A stretch of DNA of 64,000 nt from an uncultured Lachnospiraceae bacterium (GTDB taxonomy: Bacteria > Bacillota > Clostridia > Lachnospirales > Lachnospiraceae), in contig CAJTKU010000013.1 in the NCBI GenBank assembly GCA_910577015.1, positions 1-64,000 on the forward strand, in the 5' to 3' direction. A program made the translations under genes and the position numbers. The notes beneath the pieces were generated by a model, which saw nothing but the letters and a program-made list of their open reading frames with translations, searched no databases and was not told the origin of the DNA. Below are positions 25,056 to 33,817 of the stretch, in pieces; the first letter of the stretch is position 1, and every line of letters starts with the position of its first letter.

Positions 25056-25183
25056 TATAGGAGGCATTGTCCGTTGTAAAGAAAATAGAAACATACAAAG
25101 AAAACCTTGCAAGAATTCTTTATCAGAGAGTAGGGTTTAAAAAATATGATGAAACAGAAACACATTGGTTAATGGAGAGATAA
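25056..25183 (+). pseudogene. Remnant of a GNAT acetyltransferase C-terminus
   Basis: About 42 codons, bounded upstream by a stop, reading ...VVKKIETYKENLARILYQRVGFKKYDETETHWLMER. The N-x-x-A-R-x-L-Y-x-x-x-G-F block is the GNAT motif B/C-terminal strand. No acetyl-CoA-binding motif A is left. The rest of 24805-25240 shows no gene. Confidence 0.6.
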
Positions 25184-25294
25184 ATTTCAATTTAGGAATG
25201 TCCTAAAGCTTGAATTTGTTTAATAAATAGCAACAGCGAGTTGCTTGTTATCATGAAATGGCGGCGCTATAATATCTATGAGGTGATGATATAT

Positions 25295-25744
25295 ATGGAA
25301 ACAAAAGATGTAATTCTAGAACTCCGAACTAAAAACGGATTATCTCAGGATGAACTCGCAGAAAAAATTCATGTTACGCGGCAGGCAGTATCTCGTTGGG
25401 AAAATGGAGAAACCGTCCCTAATACAGAAACTTTGAAAATGTTGTCAAAGATGTTTGATGTTTCTGTTAATACACTTTTAGGGTCTCCGCGGAAACTGAT
25501 TTGTCAATGTTGTGGTATGCCGCTTGATGATTCTTCAATTAGTAAAGAAACTGACGGTACATTCAATGAAGAATACTGCAAGTGGTGCTATGCTGAAGGA
25601 AAGTTCATATATACAAATCTTGAGGAATTGACAGATTTTCTTGTTGAGCATATGTCAAATGATAGTTGGTCTGCAGAACAAGCACGTGCTTTTTTTGAAG
25701 AACAACTTCCAAAGCTTAATTATTGGAAACATTCAAAGAAATGA
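25295..25744 (+). CDS. XRE-type HTH protein with zinc-ribbon domain
   Basis: 149 aa; start ATG behind GAGGTGATG. Residues 1-60 are an XRE/Cro HTH (ILELRTKNGLSQDELAEKIHVTRQAVSRWENGETVPN). From about 68 a putative zinc-ribbon region follows, with ICQCCGMPLDD and EEYCKWCYAEGKF giving two CxxC pairs, and a helical tail (EELTDFLVEHMSND...). This is the known two-domain family XRE plus zinc_ribbon_2. Probably a transcription factor for a nearby or self promoter; the target is unknown. Strong A+T bias compared with core genes. Confidence 0.8.
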   Translation: METKDVILELRTKNGLSQDELAEKIHVTRQAVSRWENGETVPNTETLKMLSKMFDVSVNTLLGSPRKLICQCCGMPLDDSSISKETDGTFNEEYCKWCYAEGKFIYTNLEELTDFLVEHMSNDSWSAEQARAFFEEQLPKLNYWKHSKK

Positions 25745-25796
25745 ACTCTAAATTCCAATCCTTAAAGATTTAAAAAGCAAATTTATGGAGGAAATT

Positions 25797-26339
25797 ATGG
25801 CAAAAAATGATAATGCACATTCGATTAGACTGATTGAAAGTTTAAGAAGAAATGTAGGAAATAGCGAAGCAAAAGAGTTTGAAGAGAGATATCCATTGTC
25901 TAAAGGTGCTAATATTGAAAAAAAATTTGAGTGGGTGAAGAGTACGTGTGATTATCTTGAAGAAAATTTTGACACCGAAACGATTATAAATCTTAGAAAA
26001 GAATGCAAATGTAATGAAGGAAAATCAATAGCAAATAAGATTTTGAAGTATTTGAATAAAGAGAATAGTATTGAACAATTTGTAGATGCTTTTAATGAAA
26101 ATGAAACCTTTGCATTTCTTGAATACATATCTGATAATAAAATACTGTTTTGTTATCCTCAATGCTATTGTGCTTGTATTAAAAGAGTACCGGAAGAAGT
26201 ATCAAGAACTTGGTGCTATTGTACATTAGGAAATGCTGAATGTATATTTAAAGAAGTATTTAAGAAAGATATAAAAGTCACACTACTTGAAAGCATAAAA
26301 ACAGGTGGAGATAAATGCGTGATAGAAGTAGAATGGTGA
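25797..26339 (+). CDS. Cysteine-rich protein (DUF6144-like)
   Basis: 180 aa from the ATG with GGAGG at 5 bases. Cysteines are spread through it: VKSTCDYLEENF, LRKECKCNEGKS, CYPQCYCACIKRVPEEVSRTWCYCTLGNAECIFKEVF, and GGDKCVIEVEW at the end. The last 50 residues (CYCTLGNAECIFKEVFKKDIKVTLLESIKTGGDKC) resemble V4R/DUF6144-type small-molecule or metal-binding domains, recalled from memory. No signal peptide. It follows the XRE/zinc-ribbon gene by 52 bases, likely as an operon. Confidence 0.65.
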   Translation: MAKNDNAHSIRLIESLRRNVGNSEAKEFEERYPLSKGANIEKKFEWVKSTCDYLEENFDTETIINLRKECKCNEGKSIANKILKYLNKENSIEQFVDAFNENETFAFLEYISDNKILFCYPQCYCACIKRVPEEVSRTWCYCTLGNAECIFKEVFKKDIKVTLLESIKTGGDKCVIEVEW

Positions 26340-26382
26340 ACAGCAAAATCCAATTTATTTGATTGAATATGAATTAGTACCT

Positions 26383-26413
26383 AGTCGATTGGTGGAGTGC
26401 CAATCGGCTTCTG
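26383..26413 (+). terminator. Hairpin after the Cys-rich protein gene
   Basis: AGTCGATTGG / CCAATCGGCT with a 7-base loop, one G-U pair. The U-tract is weak (TCTGTT), so termination may be partial. Confidence 0.5.
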
Positions 26414-26573
26414 TTCATATTAAAGGGCAAAAAAGGGGTCATTGCTTAAGTGTATCAAAGTCGAAGTGCTTTAATGGCCATGAGCATCATCCTTGCATTC
26501 CAGGTAGCGAAAAATCCAAGTATATGCACTATTTTATAAAAAGGCCAGCTTAATTAAGAACCTTATATAAACT

Positions 26574-26654
26574 ATGAAGTGGACAGCGGAACAGGCAATG
26601 GAGGCGATGAAGACTTCAGAGACGGATAAGAAACTTTTTGAACCAAAATTGTAA
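26574..26654 (+). pseudogene. C-terminal remnant of an Rpn-like protein
   Basis: 26 codons MKWTAEQAMEAMKTSETDKKLFEPKL. The W-T-x-E-Q-A-M-x-A-M-K pattern and length match the short C-terminal tail found at the end of many Rpn/PDDEXK transposase proteins. Nothing upstream continues it. It ends exactly where repeat copy 3 begins. Confidence 0.5.
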
Positions 26655-26785
26655 ATGAGTAACGAATATGTTCATAAAGAACAAATCTTTCTTCACTGCA
26701 GGTTTTCATTTTTCCTGCGGCGCTATAAAAAGGAGTAAAAACCAGGGCCTTGTGGGTGTCTTCCTCCCCGCAAGGCTCTTTTTTT
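26655..26785 (+). repeat. ppdK terminator repeat, copy 3 (diverged)
   Basis: Matches copies 1 and 2 from about the ATATGTT region: GTTTTCATTTTTCCTGCGG, then GGAGTAAAAACCAGGGCCTT, then GTGTCTTCCTCCCCGCAAGG with CTCTTTTTTT. The ppdK codons are lost. It still forms the strong terminator hairpin and marks the right edge of the island. Confidence 0.75.
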
Positions 26786-26814
26786 GTGCGGGAATCCGGG
26801 AATGGAGGGCTTTG

Positions 26815-26867
26815 CCATTGTTTACAATGGATAAATGTCAAATTTTTCTGTATAAATCTGGCACATC
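26815..26867. promoter_or_regulatory. Operator-like palindrome and TGTGCCAG box upstream of 26908
   Basis: CCATTG-TTTA-CAATGG (26815-26830) is a perfect palindrome. CTGGCACA at 26858-26865 is the reverse of the TGTGCCAG box found repeatedly at 12.7-13.4 kb and is followed on its strand by the same GATTT. Confidence 0.45.
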
Positions 26868-26907
26868 CTTGGGAAAATAAGCATTATTTTTTCAGGGAGA
26901 TATGGTT

Positions 26908-27753
26908 ATGAATCGTTTCTTTTATGGCTGGTATCTGAAATGTCAATCTGATACACAGACTTTGGCGGTAATACCTGCCGTTCACAATGCAGGAAAAGAA
27001 CGTACCTGTTCTATTCAGGTGATTACGGATAATAATGTCTGGACAGTTATGTGCGATGCGGATTCCTTTCGACGGACCGGAAGGAATATTTTCATTGGAG
27101 AAAACCGTTTTGGGGAAAAGGGGATTTATCTGGCAATACACACACCGCAGCTGGTCGTAAGTGGAAAACTGGATTTTGGGCAGCTTTCCCCGTTAAAATA
27201 TGATATTATGGGACCGTTTACGTTAGTGCCGTTTATGCAGTGCCGCCACAGCGTGTGGAGTATGCGGCATTCGGTCACCGGAAATGTGTGTATCAACGGA
27301 CAAAATTTTTCTTTTCACGATGCATGGGGATATTGGGAAGGGGACCGGGGCCGTTCCTTTCCCAAAGAATATGTATGGACGCAATGCTGTTTCGGGGATG
27401 GGTCTATCATGCTTTCAGTGGCGGATATTCCCATGGCAGGCATCCATTTTACCGGCGTTATAGGCGTTATATTGTGGCAGGGAAAAGAGTACAGAATAGC
27501 TACTTATCTGGGAGCCAGGGCGGTTCGGATTCAAAACGGGACGGTCCGGGTTATACAGGGCAATCTGGAATTGGAGGTCAGGCTGCTGGAAGCATCCGGG
27601 CGGCCGCTCAAAGCGCCGGAGAAAGGCGACATGGTAAGGACAATTCACGAAAGCGCGTCTTGTCGGGCTTTCTATCAATTTTGCAAAAATGGTTGTACCC
27701 TGTTTGCTTTTGAAACAGACAGGGCTTCTTTTGAATATGAGTATTTTTCCTGA
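26908..27753 (+). CDS. Tocopherol-cyclase-like protein
   Basis: 281 aa from the ATG nine bases after AGGGAG. NRFFYGWYLKCQ at the start and WGYWEGDRGRSFPKEYVWTQC (residues about 140-160) are landmarks of the tocopherol_cycl family, a lipocalin-like beta-barrel. In plants and cyanobacteria the family closes the chroman ring of tocopherol; in Clostridia no such pathway exists, and the role is unknown. It is rich in beta strands and has no signal peptide, so it may bind a hydrophobic ligand in the cytosol. Monocistronic by position. Confidence 0.75.
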   Translation: MNRFFYGWYLKCQSDTQTLAVIPAVHNAGKERTCSIQVITDNNVWTVMCDADSFRRTGRNIFIGENRFGEKGIYLAIHTPQLVVSGKLDFGQLSPLKYDIMGPFTLVPFMQCRHSVWSMRHSVTGNVCINGQNFSFHDAWGYWEGDRGRSFPKEYVWTQCCFGDGSIMLSVADIPMAGIHFTGVIGVILWQGKEYRIATYLGARAVRIQNGTVRVIQGNLELEVRLLEASGRPLKAPEKGDMVRTIHESASCRAFYQFCKNGCTLFAFETDRASFEYEYFS

Positions 27754-27881
27754 TTGCCGGATATTTTTTGAGAATTTTATACAAGTGTGATAATATCACA
27801 GAAAAAAGCCGGGATATGGTGTATAATAAAATGCAAATGGAAAGGCTTTTTTATGCCGTTTTGCAGGAGGGAGGAATTGTG

Positions 27882-28268
27882 ATGAAAAAAATTTTGGCAA
27901 TATTACTTTGTGTGTTTTTTCTGACCGGCTGCAGCGCAGCGGCAGATAAGCCAGGTTACCGTCAGATTGGTATGGAGGAGGCTGTGACCATGATGGAAGA
28001 AGAAAGCGGCTATATCATTCTGGATGTCCGCACACCGGAAGAATTTGCCGACGGTCATATCCCCAATGCCGTCAATATTCCCAATGAAGTCATTGGAACG
28101 GAAGAAATACCGGAGTTGCCTGATAAAGAGCAGCTGATTCTTGTATACTGCCGCAGTGGAAATCGCAGCAAACAGGCGTCGGAGAAGCTTGTAAATTTGG
28201 GCTATACAAACATTGTGGAGTTCGGAGGAATCATTGACTGGCAGGGGGAAACGGTTTCCGAACAGTAA
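27882..28268 (+). CDS. Rhodanese-domain lipoprotein
   Basis: 128 aa. MKKILAILLCVFFLTGCSAA is a lipoprotein signal with lipobox LTGC, so it is tethered outside the membrane. The rest is a single rhodanese domain: YIILDVRTPEEFADGHIPNAVNIPN and the active loop VYCRSGNRSKQ with the persulfide Cys. Start is the ATG after GGAGGGAGG; the open frame extends 38 codons upstream without support. It lies 21 bases before the CoA-disulfide-reductase-like gene, whose own C-terminus is a rhodanese domain, so the pair probably moves sulfane sulfur. Confidence 0.88.
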   Translation: MKKILAILLCVFFLTGCSAAADKPGYRQIGMEEAVTMMEEESGYIILDVRTPEEFADGHIPNAVNIPNEVIGTEEIPELPDKEQLILVYCRSGNRSKQASEKLVNLGYTNIVEFGGIIDWQGETVSEQ

Positions 28269-28289
28269 AGAAAGCAGGAGGAAGGTAAT

Positions 28290-29981
28290 ATGAAAGTAGT
28301 TATCGTTGGCGGCGTGGCAGGCGGTGCAACAGCTGCCGCACGCATTCGCAGATTGGATGAGCAGGCTGAAATAGTTGTTTTTGAGCGTTCAGGATATGTT
28401 TCCTACGCAAACTGCGGTTTGCCTTATTATATCGGGGATGTGATTACAGACCCGGAAGAACTGACGCTTCAAACCCCGGAGAGTTTTTATCGGCGTTTTA
28501 GGGTAAATATGAAAGTGCGCCATGAGGTTACGGCAATCCATCCTGATGAAAAGACTGTTTCTGTCAGGAATTTGGAAACCGGGGAAGAGTTTGAGGAAAA
28601 CTATGATAAGCTGATTCTTGCTCCCGGCGCAAAACCTGCACAGCCTAGGCTTCCCGGCGTCGGGATTGATAAATTGTTTACCCTGCGTACCGTGGAAGAC
28701 ACATTCAGGATAAAAGAGTATATCAATAAAAATCATCCTAAATCCGTGGCGCTGGCAGGCGGCGGTTTTATCGGTCTGGAACTTGCTGAAAATCTAAAGG
28801 AACTGGGTATGGATGTAACCATTGTCCAGCGTCCGAAACAGCTGATGAATCCTTTTGACGCGGATATGGCTTCCTTCATCCACAATGAGATGCGAAGGCA
28901 CGGCGTCAGGCTGGCGCTTGGGCACACGGTGGAAGGTTTTGAGAAAAAGAATGACGGGGTAGACGTCCTGCTGAAAGGGGAAGCAGCCATTCATGCAGAT
29001 ATGGTTATTCTGGCCATCGGTGTAGTACCGGACACTGCGCTGGCAAAGGAGGCGGGTCTGGAATTGGGTATGAAAGGCAGCATAGTGGTCAATGACCGGA
29101 TGGAAACTTCCATTCCTGATATCTATGCCGCAGGTGATGCAGTGCAGGTAAAACACTATGTTACCGGTGAGGACGCCCTGATTTCCCTGGCAGGTCCCGC
29201 CAATAAGCAGGGGCGTATCATTGCTGACAATATTTGCGGCAGGGACAGCCGTTACTTAGGCTCCCAGGGCAGCAGCGTGATTAAGGTTTTTGATTTGACC
29301 GCTGCCAGTACAGGTGTCAACGAAACCAATGCAGGAAAAGCCGGATTGGATGTAGATACGGTTATCCTGTCGCCCATGAGCCATGCCGGTTACTATCCGG
29401 GCGGCAGGGTCATGACTATGAAGGTGGTTTTTGAGAAAGAAACCTGCCGTTTACTGGGGGCCCAGATTGTAGGTTATGAAGGTGTGGATAAGCGGATTGA
29501 TGTGCTTGCCGCGGCTATTCATGCAGGATTGAAGGCTGACCGGTTGAAGGATTTGGACCTTGCCTATGCGCCGCCCTATTCTTCCGCGAAAGATGCCGTG
29601 AACATGGCAGGTTTTATGATTGACAATATTGTCACGGGAACATTAAAACAGTGGCATATGAAAGATATAGACAGTCTGCCCCGTGACGGCAGCGTTACGC
29701 TGCTGGATGTCAGAACCGTTGGTGAATATGAAAAGAACCATATCGACGGCTTTAGGAATATCCCTGTGGATGAATTGCGGGAACGCCTGGAGGAGATTGA
29801 GAAAAACAAGCGGGTTTATGTGATTTGCCAAAGCGGTCTGCGAAGCTATATTGCATGCCGCATTCTGGAAGGAAACGGATATGACTCCTATAATTTTTCG
29901 GGCGGTTTCCGGTTTTATGATGCGGTGAAAAACGACCGGTGCCTCATCGAAAAGGCGGCTTCCTGCGGTATGGACCGCTGA
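28290..29981 (+). CDS. CoA-disulfide reductase-like flavoprotein with C-terminal rhodanese domain
   Basis: 563 aa. FAD-binding start VVIVGGVAGGATAAARIRRL, redox Cys in SYANCGLPYYIGD (about 42), NAD(P)H-binding GGGFIGLELAENL (about 156), FAD site DIYAAGDAV, and the dimerisation domain to about 450. Residues about 470-555 are a rhodanese domain: LLDVRTVGEYEKNHIDG and VICQSGLRSYIACRIL with its catalytic Cys. The same fusion as CoADR-Rhd and Npsr persulfide or polysulfide reductases, which reduce CoA-persulfides with NAD(P)H. Starts behind AGCAGGAGGAAGG, in operon with the rhodanese lipoprotein. Confidence 0.92.
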   Translation: MKVVIVGGVAGGATAAARIRRLDEQAEIVVFERSGYVSYANCGLPYYIGDVITDPEELTLQTPESFYRRFRVNMKVRHEVTAIHPDEKTVSVRNLETGEEFEENYDKLILAPGAKPAQPRLPGVGIDKLFTLRTVEDTFRIKEYINKNHPKSVALAGGGFIGLELAENLKELGMDVTIVQRPKQLMNPFDADMASFIHNEMRRHGVRLALGHTVEGFEKKNDGVDVLLKGEAAIHADMVILAIGVVPDTALAKEAGLELGMKGSIVVNDRMETSIPDIYAAGDAVQVKHYVTGEDALISLAGPANKQGRIIADNICGRDSRYLGSQGSSVIKVFDLTAASTGVNETNAGKAGLDVDTVILSPMSHAGYYPGGRVMTMKVVFEKETCRLLGAQIVGYEGVDKRIDVLAAAIHAGLKADRLKDLDLAYAPPYSSAKDAVNMAGFMIDNIVTGTLKQWHMKDIDSLPRDGSVTLLDVRTVGEYEKNHIDGFRNIPVDELRERLEEIEKNKRVYVICQSGLRSYIACRILEGNGYDSYNFSGGFRFYDAVKNDRCLIEKAASCGMDR

Positions 29982-30129
29982 AACAGAAAAAGCTTTCGGA
30001 TACTATTCATTCCTGAAAATGGTCGATTCATGCCACACGGTAAAAAAGAGAAAGTTTTTGTGTTATAATTAACATGCAATTTTGCATGAGCAGTAGTGGA
30101 TTATAAACGGCACAGAAAAGAGGATGAAT

Positions 30130-32097
30130 ATGATAAAGCCAAAGCAGAAAACAATCAGGAGAAACATTACATTACAGACGGCTTTCTATTTGCTTGCCAC
30201 CATCATTGTATGCGAAATAGTGGCGGTAAGCCTGTTAAGCGGTAATATGTCAAAGCAGGCAAGGGATTATGCGAATGCGGAAGCAAAAAACAATGCCCGC
30301 GTGGTAAATGAATGGCTCAAGGAAGAGGGCAATATTGTACATACGGTCCGCAATGCAATCGCATACATGAATAATTCCGATAAAGAGTTCATCATGAATT
30401 ATCTGGAAAACTCTTTGGCGGAAAACGAGAATGCCCTGATGTATTACATTTGTTTCGGATATGACGGAGGTGTGTTCCCGGCGGACCATTCTGTCCTGGA
30501 CCTGGACCCGACCACGAGGGGCTGGTGGAAGATGGCGATAGAAGAAAATACGTTGATATATACAACGCCATATAAGGACTTTGCCACAGGACAGATGATT
30601 GTTAGTATTGCGGAACCGCTTACAATTGAGGGCGAGCAGGCAGTTATGCTGGCGGATATCACGATAGACACATTGACGGAATTGGTGGGAAATGTAGGGA
30701 ACAGTGACGACATACAAGGTTTTTTGCTTGATACGGACGGCAATGTGGTTGCCCATAACAACAAAGATTTCCTGCCGACGGAAGAAGGAAATACGATTTT
30801 AAACGATGCCTTGGGGGTGAATGTAGAGGAAGCGGCTGAAATAAAAGATTATGACGGCAGGATGAAATATATCAGCACTGCCAGGGTGGAAGAAACCGGT
30901 TGGATTTTTGGTATCGTGGAGAATAAATCGGTCGTGATGAGCCAGGTTGTGAGAAGCATCGTCATCACCCTGCTGACGGGAGGGGCGACCCTGCTTATCG
31001 TCCTTATTCTGATGTACGGTACGGTAAAAAGAAGCCTTCGGCCGATTGAAAGCATGAAAACCTTTATCAAAGAACGGATTATCGGAAAAGGAAATTATAA
31101 GGAACAGAAAAGCGAAGTAAGTGAAATCGGCTATTTAATTGAGGAGATGAAGGAAGGCTTTATCACCATAATCGGACAGACAAAGGAAGAATCGGGTCAT
31201 ATATATGCAAGGATGAAAGAGGCCAGCGGCAAGGTATCCGATATCAGCAGCAATATTATGGAAATCAGTGCGGCAATGGAGGAAACGGGTGCAAATGTGG
31301 ATTCGCAGACGGACGGTATCCGGCACATTGAAGTTACCTGCAAAGAAACGGTTGAGGTTATTGATGCGCTGACGGGTAATGCAGGGAAGATGATAAGCAG
31401 GGCGAAAGAGGTAACGGAGCGTGTCGATGCCATTGTTCCTGAGTTGATGGACGGCAAAAATAATGCGGTTAACGTGGCGCATGACAGCCGGGTGAAATTG
31501 CAGGAGGCAATCGAGGGAACCAGGGTCATCGAACAGATAGCACAGGTTTCTACCTCGATTCAGGAAATTGCATCTCAGACCAATCTGCTTGCGTTAAACG
31601 CTTCCATAGAAGCGGCAAGGGCCGGTGAAGCCGGCAGGGGATTTGCGGTGGTTGCAGAAGAAATCAAAAAATTGAGTGAGGATACCTCAAAGGAAATCGG
31701 CAAGGTAAATGACCTGACATTAAAGGTACTTGACAGCGTGCATGTATTGTCGGAGGAGAGCGACCATGTCCTGGTATTTATTGACGGTACTGTTATGAGG
31801 GATTATGATAAGCTGCAAATGTTGGCGGAAAGCTATAAGAATGACGCCGGATATTATGCCGAAGCGAGTATGCAGCTGGGCGAAAGTGCGGAGCAGGTCA
31901 GCGTATCCATGCAGAATATCAGCGCTCTTTTTGATACAATTCATGAGGCGCAAAACGAAATTTCAAACGCAGTCGGGAGTGTAAACAGGAATCTTCAGGA
32001 GATGAACGGTTCAAGTGAAAATGTATCGGAAGAAACAAGGATGGTATTGGAAAGCATAGGGAAGCTGCAGGATTTGATGGACAGGTTTCACGTATAA
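30130..32097 (+). CDS. Methyl-accepting chemotaxis protein with dCache sensor
   Basis: 655 aa. Membrane helix 1 (about 18-40), an extracellular dCache-type domain (about 40-275; TRGWWKMAIEENTLIYTTPYKDFATGQMIVSIAEPL is characteristic), helix 2 (about 278-302), then the cytoplasmic signalling coil with the hairpin tip ASQTNLLALNASIEAARAGE. The dCache motif with RGWW...Y...D suggests amino-acid-like ligands. Start ATG 30130 gives the right spacing to AGAGG. A terminator follows, then a CheY gene; no CheA or CheW is in the window. Confidence 0.92.
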   Translation: MIKPKQKTIRRNITLQTAFYLLATIIVCEIVAVSLLSGNMSKQARDYANAEAKNNARVVNEWLKEEGNIVHTVRNAIAYMNNSDKEFIMNYLENSLAENENALMYYICFGYDGGVFPADHSVLDLDPTTRGWWKMAIEENTLIYTTPYKDFATGQMIVSIAEPLTIEGEQAVMLADITIDTLTELVGNVGNSDDIQGFLLDTDGNVVAHNNKDFLPTEEGNTILNDALGVNVEEAAEIKDYDGRMKYISTARVEETGWIFGIVENKSVVMSQVVRSIVITLLTGGATLLIVLILMYGTVKRSLRPIESMKTFIKERIIGKGNYKEQKSEVSEIGYLIEEMKEGFITIIGQTKEESGHIYARMKEASGKVSDISSNIMEISAAMEETGANVDSQTDGIRHIEVTCKETVEVIDALTGNAGKMISRAKEVTERVDAIVPELMDGKNNAVNVAHDSRVKLQEAIEGTRVIEQIAQVSTSIQEIASQTNLLALNASIEAARAGEAGRGFAVVAEEIKKLSEDTSKEIGKVNDLTLKVLDSVHVLSEESDHVLVFIDGTVMRDYDKLQMLAESYKNDAGYYAEASMQLGESAEQVSVSMQNISALFDTIHEAQNEISNAVGSVNRNLQEMNGSSENVSEETRMVLESIGKLQDLMDRFHV

Positions 32098-32112
32098 AGG
32101 AGAAAAATGTCG

Positions 32113-32145
32113 TTAAAAGCGGATGGTTGAACCATCCGTTTTTAA
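32113..32145 (+). terminator. Intrinsic terminator of the chemoreceptor gene
   Basis: TTAAAAGCGGATGGT-TGA-ACCATCCGTTTTTAA, a stem of at least eight GC-rich pairs with a triloop and flanking A/T tracts. Confidence 0.75.
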
Positions 32146-32239
32146 AGTGCAGGAAGTTTTGATGGCAAAGTTCCTGAAAGTATGGTATGCTAAAAAAACA
32201 AGCAGATTGCAAGTTTTGTAAAACAGAAAGGTAAATGGC

Positions 32240-32632
32240 ATGGAAGGAAGAATTCTGATTGTCGACGATGCACTGTTTATGCGGGGAGTCCTGAAGAAGA
32301 TGTTAGAAGAGAACGGATATACCGTAGTAGGGGAAGCAGCAAACGGCCTTGAGGCGATTGAAAAGTATAAGGAGTTAAAACCGGATTTGGTGACAATGGA
32401 TATTACAATGCCGGATATGACGGGGCTGGCGGCAGTAAAGGCGATTAGGGAAATAGACAGTAATGCCAGAATTGTTATGTGTTCTGCGATGGGACAAAAT
32501 GCAATGGTCATGGAAGCTGTGCAGAACGGAGCCATCGATTTTATTATCAAGCCGTTTAAGGTATCTACAGTGCTGGCGACGTTAAGGCGGTGTAAAGCGC
32601 TTAGCGATTGGGGCAGTGAAAAAAATAAGTGA
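32240..32632 (+). CDS. CheY-like single-domain response regulator
   Basis: 130 aa receiver domain only. Acidic pocket Asp9/Asp10, phospho-acceptor Asp54 in VTMDITMP, Ser82 in MCSAM and Lys104 in KPF. No output domain. Length and lack of a partner fit CheY, and it follows the chemoreceptor gene, so it probably carries the chemotaxis signal to the flagellar motor or to another effector. Ribosome site AGAAAGG precedes the ATG by 9 bases. Confidence 0.88.
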   Translation: MEGRILIVDDALFMRGVLKKMLEENGYTVVGEAANGLEAIEKYKELKPDLVTMDITMPDMTGLAAVKAIREIDSNARIVMCSAMGQNAMVMEAVQNGAIDFIIKPFKVSTVLATLRRCKALSDWGSEKNK

Positions 32633-32650
32633 GGAAGAGCGCATTTATGT

Positions 32651-32687
32651 AAGACATTGCAGGGCTTGTACCTGCAATGTCTTTTTT
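32651..32687. terminator. Bidirectional terminator between cheY-like and LysR genes
   Basis: AAGACATTGCAGG and CCTGCAATGTCTT form a perfect 13-bp stem with a 7-base loop, followed by TTTT on the plus strand; the A residues before it can serve the minus strand LysR gene. Confidence 0.8.
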
Positions 32688-32697
32688 GCGGACAGTT

Positions 32698-33612
32698 TCA
32701 CTCAGGTATGCCGTCTTGTGTTTCTGAAAACCGTGTATTTAACAAAGTTTCCAGAAATTTTTCCGACGCCTTGGAAAATATCTGATACTTTTTCCAGATA
32801 ATGCTCATGCTTTCTTTCTTTTCCGGGAAAAGAGGGCGGAAGCAAAGACTGCTTTTACCGGAAGTATTAATGATATTATCAAAACCGACAGCATATCCCA
32901 AGCCTTCTTCAACCATCAGGGACGCGTTGAATAAAAGATTGTAAGTTGCAATAATTTCCAACTCGGACAGTTCGCGGTTTATCCATGATGTCAATGCACC
33001 GCCGCTGTTTTCCTGTCTTGAAATAATCAGCGGCTTATCCCATAAGTCCTCGGGGACGATGGACGCTTTTTTTGCAAGCGGGGAATCACGACGCATCAAT
33101 ACCCCCCACGTATCCCGGAAAGGTAATTCAATGGAATGGTGTTTTGTAAGGTCTGCGGCGCCGAATACCATGCCGAAATCAATCAGCCCTTTATCCAGTT
33201 GTTCTATGACATACGGTGCATTTCCGCTGGTAATATGATAATGGATGCCGGGATAATCCATATAAAGCCTTCGCGCGGCTCTTGCAATATAGCGGACGGC
33301 ATCGGTTTCACCTGTCCCGATATGCACATCCCCGACAATGATTTGGTCTGAGAGGGAAATTTCTTTTTCGGTTTTTTGTACCAGGTTCAGGATTTCTTCC
33401 GCACGTTTTCTGAGAATCATCCCTTCCTCCGTCAGCGTTACTTTTCTGGAACCTTTTGTTCCCCGGATAAGAAGCTGTTTGCCCAGTTCTTCTTCCATGG
33501 CCTTAATCTGTGTGGAGAGCGTTGGCTGCGAAAGGTGCAGGGACTCGGCGGCCCTGACAATACTCTGTTCCCTTGCCACCGCAAGAAAATACTGAAGTAC
33601 ACGAAGTTCCAT
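32698..33612 (-). CDS. LysR family transcriptional regulator
   Basis: 304 aa. Winged HTH at residues 1-60 (ELRVLQYFLAVAREQSIVRAAESLHLSQPTLS) and a periplasmic-binding-like sensor domain (about 90-300; VGDVHIGTGETDAVRYIARAARRL). The start is the ATG with GGAGG 11 bases before; the frame runs 34 codons further upstream. It is divergent from the 88-aa/DUF3737 genes, and a TATAATT-N5-AATTATA box lies in the shared region, so it likely controls these genes. The effector is unknown. Confidence 0.9.
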   Translation of the reverse strand: MELRVLQYFLAVAREQSIVRAAESLHLSQPTLSTQIKAMEEELGKQLLIRGTKGSRKVTLTEEGMILRKRAEEILNLVQKTEKEISLSDQIIVGDVHIGTGETDAVRYIARAARRLYMDYPGIHYHITSGNAPYVIEQLDKGLIDFGMVFGAADLTKHHSIELPFRDTWGVLMRRDSPLAKKASIVPEDLWDKPLIISRQENSGGALTSWINRELSELEIIATYNLLFNASLMVEEGLGYAVGFDNIINTSGKSSLCFRPLFPEKKESMSIIWKKYQIFSKASEKFLETLLNTRFSETQDGIPE

Positions 33613-33717
33613 ATGGATAAAAGCCTCCTTTCCCCAAATACCTGAAATAAGGCATTTTCTCATCCGTTCAGAAATTGCCTTATACAGTATAGCATGATTT
33701 TGCATAGGTTTCAATTA

Positions 33718-33770
33718 TATAATTCCATTAATTATAAGTATTTGCTATCATAATAAGTAAGAAATATAAT
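33718..33770 (+). promoter_or_regulatory. LysR-type box and promoter of the 88-aa/DUF3737 operon
   Basis: TATAATTCCATTAATTATA (33718-33736) is an interrupted palindrome of the LysR T-N11-A form. Six bases later comes TTGCTA (33742-33747), 17-bp spacer, TATAAT (33765-33770). Such a box just upstream of -35 is the usual activation site of a divergent LysR protein. Confidence 0.65.
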
Positions 33771-33817
33771 AAGGATAAGAGATAGCATATTTTAGAACAG
33801 GGAGTGAGAGGGCGCAT

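Noticed and set aside
26359..26553. 64-codon open frame
   Set aside because: No ribosome site and overlaps the terminator-like hairpin after the Cys-rich gene.
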